The translations under genes and the position numbers were made by a program. A stretch of 64,000 bases of DNA from Dictyobacter formicarum (GTDB lineage Bacteria; Chloroflexota; Ktedonobacteria; Ktedonobacterales; Ktedonobacteraceae), in NCBI RefSeq assembly GCF_016587435.1, contig NZ_BNJJ01000013.1:219904-283903 (forward strand), given 5' to 3'. The notes under the pieces were generated by a model. The model was not told where the DNA came from, ran no database searches, and saw only the letters and a program-made list of their open reading frames with translations. Each line of letters opens with the position of its first letter. Position 1 is the stretch's first letter. Below are positions 27,254 to 36,264 of the stretch, piece by piece.

Positions 27254-27700
27254 TTAAGAGAAATCTTCAGTCGAAAACTCACTCAATTGAAGGACCAGGC
27301 GGCAAAAATGCAGCATCGCGGAAGCTGATTCCAGATAGGCCTCATCGCTATTCGCCGACTGCTGAGCCACCGGAATACGACGTCGCAAAGCGCGCAACAC
27401 CACCATCACATCTTCTTTAAGGGCCACATCCAGGTCACCGCGCTGCATCAACAGCACCACCTGACTAACGATAGAATCCACTTCATGACGCATCATATCC
27501 AGATCATCGATCCAGGGATCGCCATCATCTTCAGCCGCATTATCACCATTGCTCCACAATAGTGCATCCGCGAATTGATCGCGTCGTTTGACGTCGCTAC
27601 GCATGGTTTTACGTGATTGTCGTAAATGAGCCTGGGGTTCTTCTTGTTTTACACCTAGTTCGCTCAGCAGCACAGACAATTCATCTTCCCAGCTAGCCAT
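27254..27700 (-). CDS. Protein of unknown function
   Basis: A 148-residue soluble, acidic, mostly helical protein that I do not recognise. The ATG at 27700 has a near-perfect ribosome site (AAGGAGGTG, 5 nt spacing), preferred over an in-frame start at 27727. The N-terminus (MASWEDELSVLLSELGV) forms an amphipathic helix. The middle has an acidic GDPWIDDLDMMRHEVDSIV stretch and the C-terminal half has two further helices. No cysteine pair, signal peptide or membrane segment is present. It is followed by no obvious terminator. Confidence 0.7.
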   Translation of the reverse strand: MASWEDELSVLLSELGVKQEEPQAHLRQSRKTMRSDVKRRDQFADALLWSNGDNAAEDDGDPWIDDLDMMRHEVDSIVSQVVLLMQRGDLDVALKEDVMVVLRALRRRIPVAQQSANSDEAYLESASAMLHFCRLVLQLSEFSTEDFS

Positions 27701-28806
27701 AGAGCACCTCCTTGTGAAACACCGCACACAGTGATCGAAACAGGGTTCTCAAGACTGTAAGGTTTCGCGCACGCAAAAAACATGGTTTTTATGCAAACAG
27801 CGTCAATCCTCTAAGCCTGAAACCTTACCCGAAGTGTAACACAGTGCTTCATCATTGTAAATGACCCAAATGGTTGTAAGAGATACTGCCGGAGATAGGA
27901 CTTTTGCGCCCCTGGCATGAAGGTAAATACGATAGATCGACACTCCTGTAAACCTTTGCATCTTATGGAAAGTCAACATAATACCTATATATTGTCGTTG
28001 TAATAGTTTCGTGTCGTTTCCTACTCTATGCGAGAGTTGTATATATACTTAACAATTCATATATGATGCATGTTTTTTTCTCACCTGCACAGATCGAAGA
28101 TAAAGAAAAAGGAGAAGTTCAAAATAACCTGTAAAGGTATCTATAAGTTTAACGATCGAATAATAGTTGCTTAATATAAGCCTGCTACACTACAGTTGTC
28201 AGCCAAAAAGCATAAATGATTGATGTAATCAATGCCGGGTTTGAGCATATAAGCGGGTAAGCGCAGATATCTCTATTTTACCCCCACAGCATCTCCCTGG
28301 CACCTTCCATCGATATAGGCTTGTTGTGTATTTATACGCAGTAAGTGCTATGCCTCTTGTAACGACGTTTCCCACAAGGAGACGCTCGTTTACTGGGCGA
28401 GAAGGCTCCCCGAACTTCTCGCCCCTGGAGCAAGCGAAATTTTATCCCCTCACTGCGTTCCTCGCCATAGATGACTTAGACCAGAATAACCTGGATCTTA
28501 AACAAGAGCGAGGCGACACGGAGGCGCATAAAATATTATCATCTGATAAAGATCAGCAACCGCAACGCGACTTCTGAAAAGTATTATTTCGCCTCATTAT
28601 AATAGAAGTAGAACGGAAAAGACGCTATCTATCAGCAAGATAGTTGCAGATATATGAGATCGCTATCTTAAGCGTTATAGCGATGCTTAAGAAGATTATA
28701 TACATAAAGGGAGGAGGATAGCAGAGCAGCCCATTAAAGAGGAAGTGGGGCATAGCGGAGAAGCTAGCCTGGAGGCTCATATTTGCCGCTATGCCCACCT
28801 GACAAC
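27701..28806. other. 1.1-kb non-coding stretch
   Basis: Long gap between two minus-strand genes. It includes AT-rich parts near 27960-28080 and 28120-28200. An open frame at 28326-28577 (83 codons, GTG or inner ATG start at 28350) has no ribosome site and a poor protein pattern, and I do not call it. The hairpin at 28745-28798 near the right end belongs to the next gene. Nothing else is recognised; a non-coding RNA is possible. Confidence 0.45.
28745..28798 (-). terminator. Hairpin after the two-TM protein gene
   Basis: Arms GTGGGGCATAGCGG (28745-28758) and CCGCTATGCCCAC (28786-28798), one bulged G, 27-nt loop. It lies just downstream of the minus-strand gene ending at 28807. Confidence 0.6.
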
Positions 28807-29151
28807 TTAAGGTGTAGTTTCTTCGTCCTGTAGCGTGCTCAATATAGGATCAGCGTCCACCTCCCTGCGGAAACGACGCCTTCTTCCTATGCGCACATCG
28901 CTGGGCGACATCGGATTGATCAATCCAATCGCCACGCGTATCAGGCCAATCAAAACAACAATCGCACCAATACCAATTAACAGTCCCTCGGCCGAGTAAG
29001 CACCAGTCTTCATGAGAAGCCCAACCACAACCAGAAGACAGCCGATTCCAACAATGAGCAGCCCACTCCAGGTATACCTATTCCATTTACGCCACACAGC
29101 ACGATCCAGAATCTCTGTTTCAGTGACGATATCAGACGGACGTTCTGCCAT
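28807..29151 (-). CDS. Small membrane protein with two TM segments
   Basis: A 114-residue protein with two hydrophobic segments (about residues 29-47, LLIVGIGCLLVVVGLLM, and 57-79, LLIGIGAIVVLIGLIRVAIG). The N-terminus is polar and charged. The C-terminus is arginine-rich just after the second segment (IGRRRRFRRE), then acidic. Both ends should face the cytoplasm by the positive-inside rule. The ribosome site is AAAGAGGTG with 6 nt spacing. I do not recognise a family, and the neighbours do not suggest a role. Confidence 0.7.
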   Translation of the reverse strand: MAERPSDIVTETEILDRAVWRKWNRYTWSGLLIVGIGCLLVVVGLLMKTGAYSAEGLLIGIGAIVVLIGLIRVAIGLINPMSPSDVRIGRRRRFRREVDADPILSTLQDEETTP

Positions 29152-29382
29152 TGCGGCACCTCTTTCTGCATTGCAATGCTGTTTAAAGCACTCTACAACG
29201 GTCTATTCTAAACCCATTCAGTATGGGGTATATATGAGGACAAAGTAAAAAGAGTAAAGATAGCAAGATAAAAAAGTCCTCTGCTGTTATATACGGAATG
29301 GGACATTATATAGCTCCAAAAACAGAAAATGCAGTGAGGCAAACACTGCCAGCAGAAGGCAAATACCTGTAGTCAAAACGGC

Positions 29383-29721
29383 TTAATGGCGAATTTTGGA
29401 GGGAGACATCTGCAAAGATGGTGTAAACAAATTGGTGAGCACGCCTTCTTCTTTGATAACTGTCATACCGGTACCTTGCTTACAATAGATACCATCTCCA
29501 ATATCGCGTAGGTTAAAATGGCAGCAAATACGAAACGTACTTCCATTAGCGAGCATTTCAATGTTGGCCAGACATTCACGTAGTGTAAACATACGCCGCC
29601 AGGGTGTGGTGGGATCATCCAGCCAGATTTCTAGCATAAATTCTTTAGATGAGAGGTTCATGTCATTGGCGTACAGCGTGTTTAGTGCAGTACCGGGCAC
29701 GAAGTAGGAGGAATCTTTCAT
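29383..29721 (-). CDS. Protein of unknown function
   Basis: A 112-residue soluble protein. It has strand-like segments around EFMLEIWLDD and FRICCHFNLRD, and the C-terminus is a short polar tail. The ribosome site is weak (GAAAGAAG at distance). No known domain is recognised. It stands alone, and its upstream side (29722-30030) is strongly AT-rich, as expected for a promoter region. Coding potential is moderate; the even strand pattern and the lack of a better frame in this interval support it. Confidence 0.55.
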   Translation of the reverse strand: MKDSSYFVPGTALNTLYANDMNLSSKEFMLEIWLDDPTTPWRRMFTLRECLANIEMLANGSTFRICCHFNLRDIGDGIYCKQGTGMTVIKEEGVLTNLFTPSLQMSPSKIRH

Positions 29722-30082
29722 TATCGTCTTGCTTCTTTCACTTTTGGTAAAGAGACAATACTGCAGCTGGCTAAAGAGTATTTAGAAATGGATTGTGTTT
29801 TCTTTTTATTATAAGGATATGGGTTTTGAGAATTTTGTGTGTTTGTTTAAGAAAGGTGTATAGGTATTTCTTTATTGTTCTTTTTGGTGTGGTTGATATG
29901 GTTGCTTTTAAGAGTGCTCATTTTTTAAGTTATTTCTAGGTTAGAATATACCATAGGTAGATATAAAAGTACATAGTTCTTTTTTTTCTTTTTGATGTGC
30001 CGCCTGATGATCTTTTACTTTTTAAGAAGGTATAAATGATCTCTTGTATTCCCGCCTTCGGCGGGAGGGGGGAGAGGATGTT

Positions 30083-30262
30083 GGTGGGGACACCCCACTC
30101 CCCGGCAGGAGGGGCTGGCCGCCCCTCCTGCACCCCCCGCTTTATACCTGCTTTATTTGTTAAACATCATGCGGCGGCACGGGGGAAGGAGAAGGCCGGG
30201 GCGGGGGCACAGCCCCCGCTCCCCCAGTCAAGGGGCTTGCCGCCCCTTGCATCCCCGCTTTT
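30083..30262. repeat. Two copies of a GC-rich palindromic repeat
   Basis: Copy 1 (30083-30143) and copy 2 (30201-30262) share the order: G-run, short spacer, C-run, inverted repeat around a GGGGC..GCCCC core, then CCCCGCTTT. In copy 1 the core is GCAGGAGGGGC with GCCCCTCCTGC; in copy 2 it is CAAGGGGC with GCCCCTTG. Such elements resemble dispersed intergenic palindromic repeats of other bacteria. Confidence 0.7.
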
Positions 30263-30372
30263 GGCTGGCGGATAGGAAAAGATGGGAGGCTGCATCCGGT
30301 CAAGGGGCACATAATAATATTGATATATGCATCCATCGGCAATCGAAACACATCAAGAAAGATGACATCAAT

Positions 30373-30467
30373 AGGTTCGGGCCTTGCGCCCGATTTGTTC
30401 CCCGACGCTCGACAAGGCTCCCGTAGGTTCGGGCCTTGCGCCCGATTTCTTCCTCGACGCTCGAAAA
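30373..30467. repeat. Two inverted units of the 54-bp repeat family
   Basis: AGGTTCGGGCCTTGCGCCCG begins at 30373 and again at 30425 (period 52 bp), each followed by ATTT.TTCC.CGACGCTCG. This is the reverse complement of the unit found in tandem at 12271-12477, with a few substitutions, so the family is dispersed. Confidence 0.85.
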
Positions 30468-30503
30468 CGATTATGATCAAATATGATATCCACGGCCATC
30501 AGG

Positions 30504-33278
30504 TTAGAAGTCGGGGATGGGTGGTTGGGAGGGGTGATTTGGGCCGGGGTATTCGGCCCATTGTTGGATGAGCTTGGCTATTACGCCAGTCCAGCCGGTC
30601 TGGTGGCTGGCTCCAAGGCCAGCTCCGTTGTCTCCGTGGAAGTATTCATAGAAGAGGATGTAGTTTTTCCAGTTGGGGTTATTTTGCAGGGTGGCGATGC
30701 CACCATAAACCGGTCGCTGGCCATTGCTGGTGTCCCGCTGGAAGATGCGCATGAGGCGGGTGGAAAGTTCGGTAGCGACTTCCCAGAGGTTCATGTTGTT
30801 GCCTGAGCCCGTCGGACATTCGATAGTGAAGCTGGCTCCAAGATATTGATGAAATTTTTGGAGCGCTTCAATGAGCAGGAAATTGATCGGGAACCAGATG
30901 GGTCCACGCCAGTTAGAGTTGCCTCCGAAGTCGTTGGTGCGCGATTCTGCCGGGGTGTATTGCACTTCATAGGGTTGACCATTAGAAGCTGTAATGCCCG
31001 GTAAGATATAGGGATGCAGTTCATGATATTTTGAGAGTGAACGAATCCCGTAAGGACTGAGGAATTCATTCTCATCCAGCAATCGGGTCAGGATGCGCTT
31101 GAGGCGCTCCGGTTTGACCAGGGCCAGCATGATACCTCGCATCAAGCCGCTATCCACGGTGCTGCGGATTTCGACGTTCTCGTGACTGGTCAGATCGGTA
31201 CCTGATCTGAGGAGATGATCAAAACGCTGACGGAAGTCGGCCAGATTGGGAGACTCGAGGAATTTGAGGTCGATCCCTTCAATGGCGAGCAGTGGCACCA
31301 GCCCGACGACTGAGCGTAATTTCATGCTCAAGAACTTTTTTCCGTCAATTTCTATATCGTCGGCCAGGTGCAGAATATCATAATAAAAGCCATCCACATC
31401 ATCCCAGAGATTTTCACCATCGTCGCCAATTTCATTGATGGCGCGAGCAATAAATAGAAATTGCAACAGAAATTGGACCGCCATTTGTTCATAACTAACG
31501 TCGTGGCTGGCCAGTTCAATGGCAATGCGCAACATATTCAAGCTAAACATGCCCATCCAGCCAGTAGCATCTGACTGATCTAGATAGCCACTGATACCGG
31601 CTGGAATATTACTACGATCAAAAGGTCCAATATTGTCCAGCCCCAGAAAGCCACCCTGAAAGATATCATTGCCGTCCATATCTTTGCGGTTCAGCCACCA
31701 GGTAAAGTAGAGCGTTAGCTTCTGGAAAGCCTGCTCCAGAAAAATGCGATCACCGGCCCCATACATCCTGGCTTCAATTTTATAGACGCGCCAGGCGGCC
31801 CAGGCCTGGACAGGTGGATTCAAATCATTGAACGACCATTCGTAAGCGGGAATTTGTCCATTTGGATGCATACTCCACGGCTGCATCAACAACAATATCT
31901 GCTGCTTGGCTAGTACAGGATCAATCATGGCCAGTGGGATAGTATGAAAGGCGAGATCCCAGGCAGCGAACCAGGGATATTCCCAGGTGTCAGGCATGGA
32001 AATAACATCTTTCAGAAAGAGATGCTTCCAGGTTGAGTTGCGCCCATTCTTGCGCTCAGATGGCGGAGGTGGAAAAGCCGGATCCCCTTTTAGCCATTCT
32101 TTGACCATGTAAAAGTAGAATTGCTTATTCCATAGCATACCCACAAAGGCCTGACGCTGGATATTGCTCAGGTCTGCGGAAAGAGGATAGGGGGTAACCG
32201 CCTGATAAAATTCATCGGCTTCCTGGCGACGCGTTTGAAACAAGGCAGCGAAACTGGTGGCATCGCATGGCTCGCTCATAGCAGCGATATTGCTCAGGCG
32301 CAAGCGGATCACGCGCGTTTCACCGGCTGCGATCTGCAAGGCATACGAGGCTGCAGCTTTCGTGCCCACGGCGGCGGGATTAACTGCCGCCCGCTGTCCA
32401 TGAATAATGTATTGCTCAAACGCATCCTTCACATAAGGAGATGCATTGGCGCCCCAGCCGAAGTGGGCGTTATTGGTCTCGTTCTCGGTAAACAATACCT
32501 CATCGGCCCCCTCGGCATAAAGCCACATCGTCCCAATATCCTGAGCACCGCCCTGGGCTTCAATGACGTGTATATTCGCATGCTCCGCAGAATCGCGGCG
32601 CAGCAACGGCTTGCTCACAGTGTGATCCCAGGACCAGGTATTGCGAAACCAGAGCATGGGCAACGCATGCAATGGAGCAGCCTGGGGGCCGCGATTAGTG
32701 ATCGTGAACTGGATGCAGATATCTTCCGGTGTCTGTTTGGCATATTCCACTAATACATCGAAATAGCGATCTTCGGCGAAAACACCAGTATCGAGTAGCT
32801 CATATTCAAAGCTAGTGAGATCGGCCTTGCGCCTGGCGTTCTCCGCCCGCAAGTCGGCATAGGGAAATTTCGCCTGAGGATATTTATATAAACACTTCAT
32901 ATAAGAATGGGTTGGGACATTGTCTAAATAGAAATAGTATTCCTTGACGTCCTCACCATGATTGCCCTCGCCGTTCGTCAGGCCGAACAGGCGCTCTTTC
33001 AAAAAGTCATCCAGCCCATTCCAGAGCGTAAACGCAAAGCAGAGACGCTGGTCGGAATCGCACAAACCGGCAATACCATCCTCACCCCAGCGATAAGCGC
33101 GAAAGCGCGCATCCTCATAAGAAAAATAGGTCCAGGGCTGGCTGTTCGCGCTATAATCCTCGCGCACCGTTCCCCACTGCCGATCGCTTAAATAAGGGCC
33201 CCAATGCTTCCAATGCGCCGTTCCCTGCTGATTAACGGCTAACCGCTGTCCCTCTTGCGTACCCTGGATATCAGTCAT
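30504..33278 (-). CDS. GH63-like glycoside hydrolase
   Basis: A 924-residue cytosolic enzyme with the (alpha/alpha)6-barrel of bacterial glycoside hydrolase family 63, related to alpha-glucosidases and glucosylglycerate or mannosylglycerate hydrolases. An N-terminal beta-sandwich (residues 1 to about 370, with HWKHWGPYLSDRQWGTVRED) precedes the barrel. In the barrel PWFAAWDLAFHTIPLA carries the likely catalytic Asp, followed by PAYEWSFNDLNPPV, GGFLGLDNIGPFDR, NWRGPIWFPINFLL and the end motif GASHQTGWTG. No signal peptide is seen. The ribosome site is AGGGAAG. Large bacterial members are usually annotated only as glucosidases; compatible-solute or glycogen-related substrates are possible. It is monocistronic, with the repeat island at its 3' side. 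Confidence 0.85.
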   Translation of the reverse strand: MTDIQGTQEGQRLAVNQQGTAHWKHWGPYLSDRQWGTVREDYSANSQPWTYFSYEDARFRAYRWGEDGIAGLCDSDQRLCFAFTLWNGLDDFLKERLFGLTNGEGNHGEDVKEYYFYLDNVPTHSYMKCLYKYPQAKFPYADLRAENARRKADLTSFEYELLDTGVFAEDRYFDVLVEYAKQTPEDICIQFTITNRGPQAAPLHALPMLWFRNTWSWDHTVSKPLLRRDSAEHANIHVIEAQGGAQDIGTMWLYAEGADEVLFTENETNNAHFGWGANASPYVKDAFEQYIIHGQRAAVNPAAVGTKAAASYALQIAAGETRVIRLRLSNIAAMSEPCDATSFAALFQTRRQEADEFYQAVTPYPLSADLSNIQRQAFVGMLWNKQFYFYMVKEWLKGDPAFPPPPSERKNGRNSTWKHLFLKDVISMPDTWEYPWFAAWDLAFHTIPLAMIDPVLAKQQILLLMQPWSMHPNGQIPAYEWSFNDLNPPVQAWAAWRVYKIEARMYGAGDRIFLEQAFQKLTLYFTWWLNRKDMDGNDIFQGGFLGLDNIGPFDRSNIPAGISGYLDQSDATGWMGMFSLNMLRIAIELASHDVSYEQMAVQFLLQFLFIARAINEIGDDGENLWDDVDGFYYDILHLADDIEIDGKKFLSMKLRSVVGLVPLLAIEGIDLKFLESPNLADFRQRFDHLLRSGTDLTSHENVEIRSTVDSGLMRGIMLALVKPERLKRILTRLLDENEFLSPYGIRSLSKYHELHPYILPGITASNGQPYEVQYTPAESRTNDFGGNSNWRGPIWFPINFLLIEALQKFHQYLGASFTIECPTGSGNNMNLWEVATELSTRLMRIFQRDTSNGQRPVYGGIATLQNNPNWKNYILFYEYFHGDNGAGLGASHQTGWTGVIAKLIQQWAEYPGPNHPSQPPIPDF

Positions 33279-33482
33279 AACACTTCCCTATCAATCCATG
33301 CATATCGGTGGCAAATCTCAACCAATCCATTTAGATGAGAAGCCCTTACACCAAATTGTACCTCTTTCTTCTTATACAGCGATTTTACCCCTGGTGCGGT
33401 AACTGCTAGCATTGCTGCGCGCTCAATCTCATAAAAGCAGGGAACTATCGCTGTTCATCATTGGTAGATCACGCCATAAAGC

Positions 33483-33521
33483 AAAAAAAGCCCTCGATCC
33501 ACTTATTGAGTGGATCGAGGG
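33483..33521 (-). terminator. Intrinsic terminator of the tRNA-Met gene
   Basis: On the minus strand: CCCTCGATCCACT, loop, AGTGGATCGAGGG (13 bp, 33491-33521), followed by T7 (33483-33489 as A on the plus strand). It lies 4 bp past the tRNA 3' end. Confidence 0.9.
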
Positions 33522-33524
33522 TGA

Positions 33525-33600
33525 TGGTAGCGGCGACAGGAATCGAACCTGTGACACAGGGCTTATGAGTCCCTTGCTCTACCGACTGAGCTACGCCGCC
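33525..33600 (-). tRNA. tRNA-Met (CAT), elongator type
   Basis: A 76-nt cloverleaf including the encoded CCA. The acceptor stem is GGCGGCG/CGCCGCT (last pair G-U), the D arm GCTC..GAGC, the anticodon loop CTCATAA and the T arm ACAGG/CCTGT with TTCGAAT. The general body resembles elongator tRNA-Met rather than the Ile2 (CAT) type. The anticodon stem AGGGA/GCCCT has an A-G mismatch at its loop-closing pair (31-39). The terminator follows immediately. Confidence 0.9.
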
Positions 33601-33807
33601 ATGAAAGACAGTTCCTTGGATTAGCAGGGTTTTGGCTGCCATTTCGTTACGGCCCTTATAATATCACGACTATCAATAGGATGCAAGGGGTTATTGGATG
33701 AATTTTGTCCGATTGACAAAATTCATTGGTTCTTCCCGTGTCGTGCTTTTTACTTTAAGTTGAAAGGTGATAAAAAATTGAGATATAGTGTATTTAGACT
33801 GGGACAG

Positions 33808-34032
33808 CTAGCGTACAATGCGGTTATACGTTTCAATTACGATTTCTAGTGCTCGCTGTTCCCCGACAAATGTTTCAAGTTCTTCTTGATATGAACCCAG
33901 TGTGCTATATCTATGGTTAATTATGTCGTGCCTGGCAGTGATCGCATACCCGGATAACATCTGGTTCATGGCACAACATATTGTTTCTATTTGTTCTCTA
34001 AGCCTTGCCACCTCACTTCGACATTCACCCAT
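33808..34032 (-). CDS. Small helical protein of unknown function
   Basis: A 74-residue, mainly helical protein. It has an N-terminal segment with CRSEVARLREQIE, a CC pair (ICCAMNQM) and a C-terminal helix GEQRALEIVIETYNRIV. The ribosome site AAAGGAG has 9 nt spacing. It is divergent from the XRE-TPR regulator 162 bp away, so the two could share control. No known domain is recognised; a small regulator-interacting protein is one possibility. Confidence 0.65.
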   Translation of the reverse strand: MGECRSEVARLREQIETICCAMNQMLSGYAITARHDIINHRYSTLGSYQEELETFVGEQRALEIVIETYNRIVR

Positions 34033-34194
34033 AGCCCTGGCTCCTTTCTTCCTAATGGTATTGTCAAAAGCCCAATAAACTTGATATACTAGGAAAAGCT
34101 TCCAATATACAGTATTAAACTAAAAAAATCCATTTTTACAGGACATCCATCGCTTATTGGTGTGGATAGGTAGAAGGTAGGAAGAGGACACGCG

Positions 34195-35319
34195 ATGTCA
34201 CTACATACAAAAAGAAGTCGCAGCAATTCCCCATTAGCTCAACTTGTACGCGAATATCGCGATAAATATACATTGACGCAGGAACAGCTAGCCAATGATT
34301 TATCTGTTGATGTACGTACCCTACGCAGGTGGGAAAGCGGAGATACCTTGCTCCATGATGTGCGGGAATTACGGCGCATCGCCACGTTGTTAGGAGCTGA
34401 ACCAGAACGCCTGGGCATTGCCAGATCTACATATACAGTATTGACCGTAGATCATATTGACTCTGTCTTAAACCATGTCTGGGAATTGATCAACGTAGCT
34501 CGTAGCTATGAAGCAAATAGCCTGATCGAGAAACTCCTCCAGGATCTCAACGCACAGATTACCACTGAGAATCCCATTCTGTTACAAAAGCTGGCGCAGG
34601 CTCTTCACCTGGCAGGCTATGTCAAGTCAGTCGTTACACGTGCGAATGAAGCATCCTATTCGCTTAATCACTATCGAGAAATGGAGCGGGTGGCGCGTAT
34701 CATTGCGAATGATACGCTATTAAATATCGCTTTGACCTACGAAGGAGATATGTACTGCCGAGGTGGGGATATTCCTAAAGGAATTACTTACCTGGAGGCA
34801 GCCCGCGATACAACGCCCAGGGCGGACGTGGCCGCCAGAGGCAATGGCGTGCAACTGCTAGGTCGTGCATATCTACGCGCCGGTCGCGTGGATGATTTTG
34901 AGCACATGATGGCCGAAGCCGAAGAATTATCCTATCAAATTGATCCGCAACACAATAGTACCTGCGGACAATATAGCCTGGGTACAGTTTATGAGGAGTA
35001 TGGTCGCAGCTACAGCCAGCTGGGGCAAACGCAAAAGGCTTTAGAGTACCTGGATAAGGCCGAACAAAGTCTAGAGCCGACCAAGCACTGGGAAATATTA
35101 CTTAAGACGGCACGCGCCATGGCGCTGGTACGGGGAGGTGAGTTACATAGTGGTGTAGAGCTGGCCGTAGAATGCATCGAGCAATGCCAGGAACATGGCA
35201 CGATCCGTCTAATGGAGCGCATCTATGGCGTACAAAAATACCTGGACAATCTGACGCGGGAAATTGGTATGGCAGGAGTAACCCTCAGAGAAGCCCTGGA
35301 TGGGCCAATCGAGTACTGA
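34195..35319 (+). CDS. XRE-family regulator with TPR repeats
   Basis: A 374-residue transcription regulator. An N-terminal Cro/C1-type HTH (about residues 14-72) shows YTLTQEQLANDLSVDVRTLR and RRWESGDTLLHDV. The remainder is a series of helical TPR-like repeats (about 95-365) with units such as GRSYSQLGQTQKALEYLDKA. This architecture is that of TPR-type peptide- or partner-sensing regulators, so its ligand may be a peptide or another protein. The ribosome site is GAAGAGGA. It is divergent from a 74-residue protein gene, which could be its target or partner. The 3' side leads into the initiator tRNA cluster on the opposite strand. Confidence 0.88.
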   Translation: MSLHTKRSRSNSPLAQLVREYRDKYTLTQEQLANDLSVDVRTLRRWESGDTLLHDVRELRRIATLLGAEPERLGIARSTYTVLTVDHIDSVLNHVWELINVARSYEANSLIEKLLQDLNAQITTENPILLQKLAQALHLAGYVKSVVTRANEASYSLNHYREMERVARIIANDTLLNIALTYEGDMYCRGGDIPKGITYLEAARDTTPRADVAARGNGVQLLGRAYLRAGRVDDFEHMMAEAEELSYQIDPQHNSTCGQYSLGTVYEEYGRSYSQLGQTQKALEYLDKAEQSLEPTKHWEILLKTARAMALVRGGELHSGVELAVECIEQCQEHGTIRLMERIYGVQKYLDNLTREIGMAGVTLREALDGPIEY

Positions 35320-35451
35320 TAGCCCTGTATTAAAGAAAGCATACTTAAAAAGCATGATGGCAATAGCTCTTTTTTTATTACTGATGATGCTTATTCCAGA
35401 GAATGAAAGATCTCCATTGCGTGCAAGTATGTTCCAACCGGAGGGCAAGCA

Positions 35452-35490
35452 TAAAAAGAACTCCTTCCATAGGATATATGGGAGGAGTTC

Positions 35491-35491
<1 letters not shown>
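35452..35491 (-). terminator. Terminator of the initiator tRNA cluster
   Basis: On the minus strand, arms AGAACTCCTCCCAT and ATGGAAGGAGTTCT (14 bp with one G-U) around a short loop, followed by TTTTT (35452-35456 as A on the plus strand). The stem starts at the tRNA 3' end. Confidence 0.85.
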
Positions 35492-35566
<75 letters not shown>

Positions 35567-35591
35567 TTAGTAATTTCAGGTGCGATAGCAC

Positions 35592-35667
35592 TGGTAGCGG
35601 GAACAGGATTCGAACCTGCGACCTCCGGGTTATGAGCCCGACGAGCTAACCACTGCTCTATCCCGCG
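35592..35667 (-). tRNA. tRNA-fMet (CAT), initiator, copy 2
   Basis: Same as its neighbours except that the T-stem closing pair is G-U (GCAGG against CCTGT). Separated by 25 bp from each neighbour, in a 101-bp tandem unit. C1-U72 mismatch and GGG/CCC anticodon stem are present. Confidence 0.93.
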
Positions 35668-35692
35668 ATAATGATTTTAAGTGCAATAGCAC

Positions 35693-35768
<76 letters not shown>

Positions 35769-35943
35769 ACAACTTCCATAGAATACTATAATCCTTTCAG
35801 AATGTCAAGTAGTGTTTAAATAATTAGATTAAGGATCGGTGATATAGCCAGGAATGTTAAGTAATTATAATTACGCAAAAGCAGATAGGAATATCATGCC
35901 TGGAGGCCAGGAAAAACGGCGAAAATCCTGTCACCTTTGCTCA

Positions 35944-35973
35944 TTGACAAACGTATAAGTATTCTAGTATGCT
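35944..35973 (+). promoter_or_regulatory. Candidate promoter ahead of the rsgA leader
   Basis: TTGACA at 35944-35949 (perfect -35) and TATGCT at 35968-35973 with an 18-bp spacer. A start near 35980 would give an untranslated leader of about 50 nt before the strong ribosome site of the 41-codon ORF at 36033. Confidence 0.6.
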
Positions 35974-36032
35974 CTTAAAAGAATACTGTTTTTTCAAATT
36001 CTGGCTCGTCCAGTTGAAGGAGGTGCAGTTTT

Positions 36033-36158
36033 ATGGCCAGGATCACTTACTCACCGATAGTGCCTACATGCACCTTGTCTACCCTGCACGAGGGTAAAGG
36101 GCGAAAACCACATAGCCAGGTCCCCGGTATCCCCCAGCGATGCGGAGTGCCTGACTAA
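36033..36158 (+). CDS. Candidate 41-residue upstream ORF in the rsgA leader
   Basis: ATG at 36033 is preceded by AAGGAGGTG at 36017-36025, one of the best ribosome sites in the window, with 7 nt spacing. The product begins MARITYSPIVPTCTLSTL, is basic in its second half and ends at the TAA at 36156-36158, 106 bp before the rsgA start. It has no recognised domain. It may be a leader peptide that controls rsgA, or a small protein gene. The alternative is a chance ORF: the region reads GC-rich and only one strong signal supports translation. Confidence 0.5.
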   Translation: MARITYSPIVPTCTLSTLHEGKGRKPHSQVPGIPQRCGVPD

Positions 36159-36264
36159 CGCAACACACGAGGCATGGTTCGCTCCGCTCCCTCCAGCACG
36201 GCAGACAGCAAGATTGTTACTGTTCAAACCGTGTTTTTTTATTCTCTGTGGAGGGAATATAGCA

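Larger units (their letters stand above)
29722..30503. other. AT-rich then GC-rich intergenic region with repeats
   Basis: About 780 bp upstream of the gene at 29721 and downstream of the GH63 gene. The left part (29760-30030) is AT-rich with long T runs. The right part (30049-30467) is a repeat island: a small hairpin TCCCGCCTTCGGCGGGA, two GC-rich palindromic copies and two 54-bp-family units, listed separately. No gene is seen; short open frames here are products of the GC-rich repeats. Confidence 0.5.

Noticed and set aside
28326..28577. 83-codon open frame in the long non-coding stretch
   Set aside because: GTG start without a ribosome site and no recognisable pattern.
33525..33600. tRNA-Ile2 (CAT, lysidine type) instead of tRNA-Met
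   Set aside because: The acceptor stem and body (GGCGGCGTAGCTCAG to CGCCGCTACCA) match elongator tRNA-Met of other bacteria more closely; Ile2 cannot be fully excluded without comparison.
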